A stretch of 64,000 nt of DNA from Sphingopyxis panaciterrae (lineage in GTDB: Bacteria > Pseudomonadota > Alphaproteobacteria > Sphingomonadales > Sphingomonadaceae), in contig NZ_JAASQN010000001.1 of assembly GCF_011762125.1 (NCBI RefSeq), forward strand, positions 620,001-684,000, in the 5' to 3' direction. The position numbers were made by a program, and so were the translations under genes. The number at the start of each line of letters is the position of its first letter. Position 1 is the first letter of the stretch. Under the pieces are notes generated by a model, which ran no database searches, was not told the origin of the DNA, and saw only the letters and a program-made list of their open reading frames with translations. Of this stretch, positions 1-6,948 are shown one piece after another.

Positions 1-1
1 T

Positions 2-829
2 CGGGCGCCGCCGCGGCTCGCCGCCGATATGGAGGGCGCATCGCTGCTGGTCATGCCGGCGTGGAAGGCCGGCGCGCGGCTGGGCACGAAAATCGTCACC
101 ATCGATCCGCATGTGCGCCCGTCGGTGCGCTCGGCCTATATCCTGATTGACGCCGCTTCGGGTCTGCCGGTCGCGGCGATGGACGGCGCGGCGCTGACCC
201 GCCGGCGGACCGCGGCGGCTTCGGTTCTCGCGGCATCGCGGCTGGCGCGGCGCGATGCCGTGACCTTGCTTGTTCTCGGGACCGGCGCGCTCAATGCGCC
301 GATCATCGAAGCCTATGCCTCGGCCTTTGCGCTCGAGCGGATCCTGATCTGGGGACGCGATGCGGCGAAGGCGGAGGGGGCGGCCGCCGCGGCGCAAATG
401 CTGGGTTATCCCGCCGTGACGGTGGCCACGGTCGGCGACGGTTTGGCCGCGGCCGACATCGTTTCCGCCGCAACGCTCGCAACGGCGCCGTTGATCGCAG
501 GGACGGCGCTGCGTCCCGGGATGCACGTCGACCTCATCGGCGCCTTTCGGCCTGACATGGGCGAGGCCGACGCCGGCAGCTTCGCCCGTGCGCGCGTCTT
601 CGTCGATACTCGCGAAGGCACGCTGGAGGAGGCGGGCGACCTGTTGCAGGCGATCGCCGCGGGGGCGATCACCGCCGACGCGATCGAAGCCGATCTCGCC
701 GCCCTCTGCGCCGGTGCTCATCCGGGACGCGGCGGCGATGATGCGGCGATCACCCTGTTCAAATCGGTCGGCACCGCGATCGAGGACCTCGCGGCGGCCG
801 AACTGGTCGCGGGGTCGATCGCGCGGTGA
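2..829 (+). CDS. Ornithine cyclodeaminase/mu-crystallin family reductase, 5' partial (likely delta1-pyrroline-2-carboxylate reductase)
   Basis: The reading frame is open to the first base of the window, so the N-terminus lies outside it. The visible 275 residues carry the family's core: a VMPAW strand, KIVTI, then a Rossmann segment with VLGTGA for NAD(P)H. The family includes ornithine cyclodeaminase, mu-crystallin and imine reductases. The gene overlaps the next one by GTGA, and the next two genes are the two halves of an aconitase X dehydratase. That context points to reduction of delta1-pyrroline-2-carboxylate to L-proline, the second step of cis-3-hydroxy-L-proline breakdown. The ATG at 29 is internal: family members start about 40 residues earlier. 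Family is sure; the exact substrate is inferred from the neighbours. Confidence 0.85.
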   Translation, partial: RAPPRLAADMEGASLLVMPAWKAGARLGTKIVTIDPHVRPSVRSAYILIDAASGLPVAAMDGAALTRRRTAAASVLAASRLARRDAVTLLVLGTGALNAPIIEAYASAFALERILIWGRDAAKAEGAAAAAQMLGYPAVTVATVGDGLAAADIVSAATLATAPLIAGTALRPGMHVDLIGAFRPDMGEADAGSFARARVFVDTREGTLEEAGDLLQAIAAGAITADAIEADLAALCAGAHPGRGGDDAAITLFKSVGTAIEDLAAAELVAGSIAR

Positions 830-2058
830 AGCTCGAAGCGATCGACCGCGCGCTGCTGGCCGGCGAACAGGGAGCGGCGGCGCGGCGTGCGATGACGCTG
901 CTCGTCCGCTATGGCGAGGCTTGCGGCGCCGAGCGCTTCATTTCCATTCAATCGGCGCACATCGACGGCTGCCTTTATCATGGTCCGTCGAGCATCGATT
1001 TCGTCCGGCGCTTCGTTGACCTGAAGGGCAAGGTACGCGTTCCGACCACGCTCAACGTCGCGGCGGTCGATGTCACCCATCCCGGCTGGCATTGCGGCGC
1101 GCGCGGCCTCATTGCGCAGCAGAAGAAGCTGACGCGGCTGCACGAGAAACTCGGCTGCCTGCCGACGCTGACCTGCGCCCCCTATCAGCGCATGGTCCGC
1201 CCGCTGCGCGGCGAACATGTCGCCTGGGCCGAATCGAACGCGATCGTCTTCATCAACTCGGTGCTCGGCGCGCGCACCGACCGCTATGGCGATTTCACCG
1301 ACCTGTGCGCGGCGTTGACCGGGCGGGTGCCGCTGGCGGGTTTTCACTGCGACGAGGCGCGGCGGCCGGCGATCGTGCTGATGCTGCCTTCGCCCGAAGC
1401 GGCAGGCCTGCCGCGTGACCTGTATTTCGCCGCGATCGGCTATGTCGTCGGCCGCCGGTCGCGGGGCGCCGTGCCCTATTTGCGCGGGGTGCCGCAGGGC
1501 GCGAGCGAAGACGAACTGAAGGCGCTCGGCGCCACCGGCGCGTCGTCGGGCGCGCTGGCGCTGTTCCATGCCGAACATATCACGCCCGAGGCGGCGGACA
1601 TGCCGACCGCCGGGGTGCCGGTCGAGACGGTGACGCCCGACGAGGTTCGCGCCGCGATCGACCGCCTGTGCGCCGCGGCGGAGGGCGAAGCGGTGGCGGC
1701 GATCTGTCTGGGCACGCCGCATTATTCGCTGGCCGAATTCGCCGCGTTGAACCGCGCGGTGGACGGACGCCGCCGCGCGGATGCGACCGAAATCTATGTC
1801 TCGACCTCGCGCGAGATCGCGGCCGAGGTCGAAAGCGATGCGTCGTTCGATGGCTTGCGCGCCTTTGGTATCCGTATCGTCGTCGACACCTGTACCTATC
1901 TGGCGCCGGTGGTACGCCAGACAAGCGGTTTGATCCTGACGACATCGGGCAAGTTCGCGCATTATGGCCCCGGAAATCTGGGGCGGCGCGTCGCGTTGAT
2001 GACCCTCGAACGCTGCATCCGCTCGGCCGAGGCGGGGAAGGTGGTCGAAGCATGCTGA
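826..2058 (+). CDS. Aconitase X catalytic (large) subunit, probable cis-3-hydroxy-L-proline dehydratase
   Basis: A 410-residue protein of the DUF521/AcnX family. Such proteins hold an iron-sulfur or metal centre and dehydrate small hydroxy acids. Family landmarks are visible: an HIDGCLYHG segment, PTTLNV, cysteines in WHCG, LTCAPY and DTCTY, and a C-terminal TTSGKFAHYGP segment. The GTG start overlaps the stop of the upstream reductase. The stop overlaps the ATG of the small subunit, so the three are translationally coupled. Known bacterial AcnX enzymes with separate subunits dehydrate cis-3-hydroxy-L-proline to delta1-pyrroline-2-carboxylate, and the upstream imine reductase would finish the route to proline. 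A mevalonate-5-phosphate dehydratase role (archaeal AcnX) is unlikely here. Confidence 0.85.
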   Translation: MKLEAIDRALLAGEQGAAARRAMTLLVRYGEACGAERFISIQSAHIDGCLYHGPSSIDFVRRFVDLKGKVRVPTTLNVAAVDVTHPGWHCGARGLIAQQKKLTRLHEKLGCLPTLTCAPYQRMVRPLRGEHVAWAESNAIVFINSVLGARTDRYGDFTDLCAALTGRVPLAGFHCDEARRPAIVLMLPSPEAAGLPRDLYFAAIGYVVGRRSRGAVPYLRGVPQGASEDELKALGATGASSGALALFHAEHITPEAADMPTAGVPVETVTPDEVRAAIDRLCAAAEGEAVAAICLGTPHYSLAEFAALNRAVDGRRRADATEIYVSTSREIAAEVESDASFDGLRAFGIRIVVDTCTYLAPVVRQTSGLILTTSGKFAHYGPGNLGRRVALMTLERCIRSAEAGKVVEAC

Positions 2059-2510
2059 TCCGTGGCCGCGCGCTGATCGAGGGCATGGCGAGCGGCGCCG
2101 TGCTGCGGCTGACCGAGCCGCTGAGCCTGTGGGGCGGGGTCGATCTGTCGACCAGCCGCATCGTCGACGCATCGCATCCGCAGCAGGGAGCGACGCTGGC
2201 GGGAAGGTTGCTCGCGATGCCGGGCAGCCGGGGCTCCTCCTCTTCGTCGAGCGCGCTGGTCGAACTCGCCCGGTCGAAGCGCGCGCCCGCCGGGATCGTG
2301 ACGACGCGCGGTGACCCCATCCTGACCATCGGCGCGCTCGTCGCCGAAGATTTGTATGGCGCGGCGATCCCGATCCTGATCGTGGCGGACGAGGATCTTG
2401 CCATACTGCCCGACGGGGCGTCCGCGCATCTCTGGTGCGAAGCGGGCCAGGCGGTGCTGAATTTTCCGGGGGATGCGCTGCTCGGGTTCGGCATGCCCCA
2501 TTTGCCCTAG
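2052..2510 (+). CDS. Aconitase X swivelling (small) subunit, DUF126
   Basis: A 152-residue DUF126 protein, the mobile small domain that pairs with the AcnX large subunit. It shows the typical serine-rich loop (PGSRGSSSSS) that contacts the substrate and the RGDPILTIGA segment. The ATG at 2052 sits inside the last codons of the large-subunit gene, so both subunits should be made in equal amounts. The length is normal for a stand-alone small subunit; in other organisms it is fused to the large one. With the two genes before it, it completes the cis-3-hydroxyproline dehydratase cassette. Confidence 0.85.
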   Translation: MLIRGRALIEGMASGAVLRLTEPLSLWGGVDLSTSRIVDASHPQQGATLAGRLLAMPGSRGSSSSSSALVELARSKRAPAGIVTTRGDPILTIGALVAEDLYGAAIPILIVADEDLAILPDGASAHLWCEAGQAVLNFPGDALLGFGMPHLP

Positions 2511-2633
2511 CAGGGTGGCGACCGGGCGCCGCCGTCAATTCGCCGCGTCCGTTGCACGGCCGGGCAGCATGGCATTTGGCGCGACACCGCGCGATGCGGC
2601 ACGGGCGGAGATGCCGTTCGACAGGAGCTTTTC

Positions 2634-3182
2634 ATGCCCAAGCCTTTCCGTTTGCTCGCCGCTCTTTGCCTTGCCGGCGCGGGGCTGTCCGCCGTTCCCG
2701 GGGCGCTGGCGCAGGAAAAGGCGCCCGCTGCGTCGCTAACCCCCGGCGCCAAAGTCTATGACCAGAATGGCGAAGAGGTCGGGCAGATCGGCAAGGTGGC
2801 GGCTGACAGGGTCGCGGTGGTCATCGACGGCAACGGGCTGGTGGTGCCCAAGGACGCTTTCGTGAAGGGCGCCAAGGGGCCTGCGCTGCAGGCGCCGAAG
2901 GCCAAGATTCTGGCGGTGCTGAAGGAAGCCGAGAGTGACGCGGCGGCGGTCGACGGGGCGCTGAAGCCGGGCGCCGATGTCTACAGCGCCGATGGCGCCG
3001 CAGTGCTCGGCAAGGTCAAGACGATCGCGCCGCAGGGCGCGGTGCTGACCACCAGCGAAGGCAATATCACCATGCCGCGCGCCGCCTTTTTCCTGTCGAA
3101 AAAGGGGCTCGCGGTGAAGGTAAATCAAAAGCAATTCGTCGAAGGCGTCCGCTCGGCACGGGGGCAGAAGAAAGGCGGCTGA
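2634..3182 (+). CDS. Secreted protein with two PRC-barrel-like repeats, function unknown
   Basis: 182 residues starting with a clear signal peptide (about residues 1-26, ending ALAQ). An AGGAG ribosome site lies 6 bases before the ATG. The mature part holds two related halves. Each begins PGA.VY(D/S)..G, is followed by a short strand of the G.IGKV / LGKVKTI type, and later gives a PK/PR-A-F motif (VVPKDAF and TMPRAAF). This resembles two degenerate PRC-barrel domains, known as small binding beta-barrels. The protein is probably periplasmic. It runs convergently to the M28 peptidase gene. Nothing in the sequence gives a biochemical role. Confidence 0.75.
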   Translation: MPKPFRLLAALCLAGAGLSAVPGALAQEKAPAASLTPGAKVYDQNGEEVGQIGKVAADRVAVVIDGNGLVVPKDAFVKGAKGPALQAPKAKILAVLKEAESDAAAVDGALKPGADVYSADGAAVLGKVKTIAPQGAVLTTSEGNITMPRAAFFLSKKGLAVKVNQKQFVEGVRSARGQKKGG

Positions 3183-3213
3183 GCGCCAAGCGCGCCCGGT
3201 CGGATGGCGCGGT

Positions 3214-5676
3214 TTACCATTTCGCCACCCTTTGGGTGACGATCATGCTGTTGCCCGCCCGGCGAAACGGAATGACGTGGGGCGGGAAGGGGATCGCGCG
3301 AGCGGTCGCGGGCCAGCCGTCGCGAACCTCGGCCATCCGGACCTCGACTTGGCCGGGTGCGGCCGCCTGCAGGCTTATATCGACCGTTTCGCTGCCGCTG
3401 GCATGGAAGATCAGCTGCGACCAGGATCCGGCCTGCAATGTCCCGGCGACCGGCGTCCCCGCCAGCCGCAGCCCCGTCAGGTCGACCGAGGGCTTCAGAT
3501 AGAGCCGCATATAGCGTCCGCCATTGCTGTTGCCCGCGCGGATGTCGATGCGATGCGCCGTGCCGTTGGCGGTCGCCGCGACTTCGAGCGCGGGTTTGCG
3601 GAAGGCGGCGGGCTTCGCCGGCGCGACCCAATGCTCTTCCTTGGCGAGCGGGGCGATCGACTGCAGCTTTGGCGTGCCGCCGTCCTGCGTCAGCGCGGTC
3701 TTCACCCAGCCGCTCGTATCGAACTTGCCGCTCACCCAGCGGGCGCTGCCGTCGTCGGCATCCGCAACCAGGAAGGCTTCGACCATTTCGGGGCTGGCAG
3801 CCGATGGCGTCCGGCCCGCGATCCCGGCGGCGGTGCAGAGGACGAGGCCTGCAATAGTGAAGAGCGCTCCCACGCGCGGAAGATGGCGCGATGTCCAGAG
3901 GAGGGGAGCCAGCGCCAGCAGCAAAAGCAGGATGAAGGGCGTCAGGACCGCGGGCAATGTCGCGCCGATGAGGACAAAGAAGTCATAGCCGGTTCGCGCC
4001 ATGAGCCCGGCGAGGAGCGCCGCGGACAAGGCTAGCGCGATCAGGCCGGCGGGGCGGGCCGCGCGGCCGGGGGCGAACAGAAGCAACGCCAGTGCGGGCA
4101 ATAGCAAGATGAGCGGCCAGAGGAGCGCGTGCGCGCCGGTGGGCAGAAATATCTGGAGCAACAGTGCGAGCAGGCCGATCAGGGCCGCCGCGCCCGCGAA
4201 CCAGCCGGGCAGCGCGGTGCGCGGCCCGAAGCTGGCAAAAGCGAACAGCGCGGCGGCGAGGCCCAGCCCGAGCGGCACGACGCTGAAGTCACCGAGCAGC
4301 GCGGCAACCACGCCTGCAGCGGCGAGCGACAGCGCTGCCTGCCACCGGCGGCCGCTGGCGGCGCAAGCGAGGAGGAGCGCGCCACCGCCGAGGCCGAGCA
4401 GGATCGAGGCCGACAGCACCGACCCGAACTGGCCGACCACCGCATAGGGCGAGGCGATATCGCGCAGCAGCAGGGTGACGAGGCGCAGCGCCAGCATCAG
4501 GATCGTTGCGACGCCAAGCAGCAGCGTCACCACGCCGCCCGCGCCCCTCATCGTGTCGCGCCAGCCGATCGTCCGGCGCGTGAGGCTGACGGCGACCATC
4601 GTAAAAGCGGCGACGGCCCCGACGATCGCCAGAAGCCAGCCGACCGCGACGGGATAGGTGATGAAAAACCGGCCGAACAGATCGGCGAACACCATATCGC
4701 CGCCGTCCTTGTCGAGGCTTTTGGCCTGCGCGAAATCGCGCGCGATCGGCAATATCTGGTCGCCCATATGCTGGACGCTGCCCGGATTAAGGCCTTCGGG
4801 CGTCGACAGCGGCGTATGATAGGCCATCTGGTGCCCGACGAAGGCGAAGTTCATGCCGGTGTGGCCGCGTTCCAGCGCCGCGGTCAGGTCGGTATCGTTG
4901 GGCATGCGCTTGTAGATGGTGACCATCAACGAGTCCGAGGCGGGCCGGTCGACATTGCGCCGGTACGCTGCGATCAGCGCGCGGTTGCCGCCGCTGGTCT
5001 GGAACATCAGCGCCTTGCCGCTGTCGCCGCGGGCTTCGAGATTGATGACCAGCCCGGCGCGCTGGCGCAGTTCATCCTGTTCGAAAAAGGCATTGGCGCC
5101 CAGCAGCCCGGCCTCTTCGCCGTCGGTCATGAGGAAGATCACCGACCGGCGCAGCGGTCCGCCGGCTTTGAGTGCGCGAGCCACTTCCAGCGCGGCCGCG
5201 ACGCCCGCGGTATCGTCGCCGGCGCCTGGCGACAGCGGCGCGGTGTCGTAATGCGCCATCAGCAACAGCGCGGGCAAGGCGGGGTCGCTGCCCTTTAGTT
5301 CGCCGACGATGTTGCGGACGCGCCCGCCGATCGCCGCGTCGGCGGAATTGCGGCGGGTCACGACGATCGTCTGGTCGCGCATCTGCGGCGCCAGCCCCAG
5401 CACGGTCATGCGGGATAGCAGATAGGTTCGGGTCGCTTCGATTTCGGGCGATCCGATCGGGTGCGGCCTGATTGCAATCGCGCGCACGTCGGCCATCGCG
5501 CGATCGGCTGAAAAATGCGTGGCGGGAGACGTCGTCGCCGCCGGTTCGGGCAGCCGGTTGGCAAGGAAAGCGAGCGATATCGCGGCGACCAGCACGAACA
5601 GCGCCAGCAACCAGCGGAGCTTTTCCGGAACGAAAACAGGGGCCTCGGCGTCGCGGCGATCGGCTTGCATGAACAT
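3214..5676 (-). CDS. M28-family zinc peptidase with a multi-span membrane domain
   Basis: About 820 residues. After one membrane anchor (WLLALFVLVAAISLAFLA) comes an M28 aminopeptidase domain with the usual zinc-site pieces: HYDTAPLSPGAGDD, the DGEEAGLLG loop with the catalytic and metal-binding Glu pair, a LEARGDSG segment and the late His of MAYHTPLS. The second half has about eight hydrophobic spans and a beta-rich soluble tail, an architecture like eukaryotic ERMP1/FXNA proteins. The likely site of action is the periplasmic face, releasing amino acids from peptides. The start is placed at 5676 because an AAGGAG box lies 4 bases upstream; the in-frame ATG at 5670 (spacing 10) is possible, and 5721 lacks such a box. 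It is divergent from the XRE-cupin regulator, with a palindrome between them. Confidence 0.85.
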   Translation of the reverse strand: MFMQADRRDAEAPVFVPEKLRWLLALFVLVAAISLAFLANRLPEPAATTSPATHFSADRAMADVRAIAIRPHPIGSPEIEATRTYLLSRMTVLGLAPQMRDQTIVVTRRNSADAAIGGRVRNIVGELKGSDPALPALLLMAHYDTAPLSPGAGDDTAGVAAALEVARALKAGGPLRRSVIFLMTDGEEAGLLGANAFFEQDELRQRAGLVINLEARGDSGKALMFQTSGGNRALIAAYRRNVDRPASDSLMVTIYKRMPNDTDLTAALERGHTGMNFAFVGHQMAYHTPLSTPEGLNPGSVQHMGDQILPIARDFAQAKSLDKDGGDMVFADLFGRFFITYPVAVGWLLAIVGAVAAFTMVAVSLTRRTIGWRDTMRGAGGVVTLLLGVATILMLALRLVTLLLRDIASPYAVVGQFGSVLSASILLGLGGGALLLACAASGRRWQAALSLAAAGVVAALLGDFSVVPLGLGLAAALFAFASFGPRTALPGWFAGAAALIGLLALLLQIFLPTGAHALLWPLILLLPALALLLFAPGRAARPAGLIALALSAALLAGLMARTGYDFFVLIGATLPAVLTPFILLLLLALAPLLWTSRHLPRVGALFTIAGLVLCTAAGIAGRTPSAASPEMVEAFLVADADDGSARWVSGKFDTSGWVKTALTQDGGTPKLQSIAPLAKEEHWVAPAKPAAFRKPALEVAATANGTAHRIDIRAGNSNGGRYMRLYLKPSVDLTGLRLAGTPVAGTLQAGSWSQLIFHASGSETVDISLQAAAPGQVEVRMAEVRDGWPATARAIPFPPHVIPFRRAGNSMIVTQRVAKW

Positions 5677-5741
5677 GTCGCTCCTTGAAATGCGGGGTGC
5701 GCGTCGCGTCGTCCGAGACACCCTCTCTGGTCGCTACATTT

Positions 5742-5755
5742 TCAGAATTTTCTGA
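5742..5755. promoter_or_regulatory. Palindrome TCAGAA-TT-TTCTGA, candidate operator
   Basis: A perfect inverted repeat with 6-base arms in the AT-rich region between the divergent M28 peptidase and XRE-cupin genes. Similar AT-rich TTTCA/TGAAA motifs lie upstream of the serine hydrolase (6871), the DUF1611 gene (8951) and the TonB receptor (23835-23877). Its place suits binding by the adjacent XRE regulator, but this is inferred. Confidence 0.45.
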
Positions 5756-5916
5756 TTTGTCAAATAATGACCTGTATAGGACCGTTTGTGGCCGCATTCT
5801 TGTGCGGTCTGGCGCGCCGTCGCGCGCGGAATCATGCGGTGGCATGGGCTTTTTCTTGATCGAAGTGCAAAAATGCAAATATGTGCTAAATGAGAAAATC
5901 GATTGAAAGGAAGCGA

Positions 5917-6576
5917 ATGCCGTCAGCGCGGGGAAATGGAACGTCGACCATCGAGAAGCGCGGGACGGCGACGAATAATCCAGGCCTGTTTCTGAGGGAG
6001 TTTCGAACCGAGAACGGCTGGACGCTGGCCGAGGTGAGCGAGCGGACCGGGATTCCGGTTTCGACCTTGTCGAAAGTCGAAACGGGCAAAATGTCGCTGA
6101 GCTACGAAAAGCTAGTGCGGCTCAGCCGCGGGCTGGAAATCGATATCACCCGCCTGTTCGCGGCGCCCGCCGCCCAGCCGGCGGCGGCGCCCGCGACGAC
6201 CGCGCGGCGGAGCATCACGCCGGCGGGTGCGGGACCGTCGATCAAGACGACCACCTATAATTATACCTATCCGTCGGCTGACCTGCTGAACAAGGTGCTG
6301 AACCCGATGATCATCGAGATCAAGGTACGGTCGATCGATGATTTCGGCGAATTAATGCGCCATACAGGCGAGGAATATGTGCTGGTGCTGGAAGGCCAGT
6401 GCGAATTCCACAGCGACATGTACGCACCTTCGCTGCTCAAAACGGGCGATTCGGCCTATTTCGACGCCTCGATGGGACATGGCTATGTCGCGGTGGGCGA
6501 GGGGCCCTGCCGCATTCTCTCGGTCTGCTCGGCGGCCGACGCCGATCTGAAATCCTCGCTGCGGCCGATCGATTAG
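5917..6576 (+). CDS. XRE-family transcriptional regulator with C-terminal cupin sensor domain
   Basis: 219 residues. An N-terminal helix-turn-helix of the Cro/CI type (about residues 22-75; SERTGIPVSTLSKVETG) is joined by an Ala/Pro-rich linker to a cupin-2 domain (about 140-210; HTGEEYVLVLEG, GHGYVAVGEGPC). Such two-domain proteins commonly control amino-acid or amine catabolic genes and bind the effector in the cupin barrel. The ATG at 5917 is preferred over 5890: AAAGGAAG sits just upstream of 5917, whereas 5890 has no ribosome site. It is divergent from the M28 peptidase and lies upstream of the D-amino-acid operon. It is therefore the obvious local regulator; the effector is unknown. Confidence 0.85.
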   Translation: MPSARGNGTSTIEKRGTATNNPGLFLREFRTENGWTLAEVSERTGIPVSTLSKVETGKMSLSYEKLVRLSRGLEIDITRLFAAPAAQPAAAPATTARRSITPAGAGPSIKTTTYNYTYPSADLLNKVLNPMIIEIKVRSIDDFGELMRHTGEEYVLVLEGQCEFHSDMYAPSLLKTGDSAYFDASMGHGYVAVGEGPCRILSVCSAADADLKSSLRPID

Positions 6577-6613
6577 GGTGGGGTAACGGCCGTTTGCGGA
6601 CGTCCCACCGCCT

Positions 6614-6695
6614 CGTCACCCCGGACTTGATCCGGGGTCCCGCTTGATGCCGAAACTGCCTCTGCTCCAAAACAAAGCGGGATCCCGGGTCAAGG
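6614..6695. repeat. Dispersed intergenic hairpin repeat, copy 1
   Basis: Starts CGTCACCCCGGACTTGATCC and ends in the near-inverted AGCGGGATCCCGGGTCAAG. A second copy with the same arms lies at 20785-20875. The two copies bracket the 6.9-20.7 kb operon. The central part differs between copies. This type of extragenic palindrome is common in alphaproteobacteria. Confidence 0.8.
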
Positions 6696-6870
6696 CGGAA
6701 GAGCCACGGGTCTCCTCCGCGGATGACGGTTATCGGAACGTCCGCTCCCCACCCCAAATCCGCCCGTCGGTATCGCCCGTTGCGAAATGGGCTGGCGGTA
6801 GTGGCGGATGTTTTGTCAGCGCTCAGCCAGGCCATTGACAAATTTCCATTCCGGATGCTTTATCTCGATA

Positions 6871-6899
6871 TTGAAAAAAATTTCAATTTAAGAAATTTC
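6871..6899. promoter_or_regulatory. Inverted repeat TTGAAA-N4-TTTCAA plus GAAATTTC, candidate operator
   Basis: TTGAAA at 6871-6876 and TTTCAA at 6881-6886 form a perfect inverted repeat. A second palindrome, GAAATTTC, follows at 6892-6899. They lie about 50 bases upstream of the first serine hydrolase, in an AT-rich patch that contrasts with the GC-rich surroundings. A related palindrome precedes the DUF1611 gene. Confidence 0.45.
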
Positions 6900-6948
6900 C
6901 GGTAAGCCATCCTTGGGAGAAGCGCTGCCGGCCGGGAGCGAGGGTAGC

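Larger units (their letters stand above)
6577..6948. other. Intergenic region with dispersed repeat and AT-rich promoter
   Basis: No convincing gene is present. The first part holds a copy of a dispersed hairpin repeat (6614-6695) and a CCCACCCCAAA flank near 6752. The last part (about 6838-6900) is sharply AT-rich, contains the TTGAAA-N4-TTTCAA inverted repeat, and is probably the promoter of the hydrolase operon that follows. Confidence 0.6.

Noticed and set aside
718..2538. 606-residue minus-strand open frame opposite the AcnX genes
   Set aside because: It is the reverse shadow of three well-recognised + strand genes, rich in Arg/Ala/Pro, with no domain motif. High-GC DNA often leaves such frames open.
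5757..5780. TTGTCA / TATAGG as a sigma-70 promoter for the XRE gene
   Set aside because: The spacer is only 12 bases, too short for a standard promoter.
6399..6841. Short frames on both strands after the XRE-cupin gene
   Set aside because: They are made of regulator-gene shadow and the dispersed repeat, without start signals.
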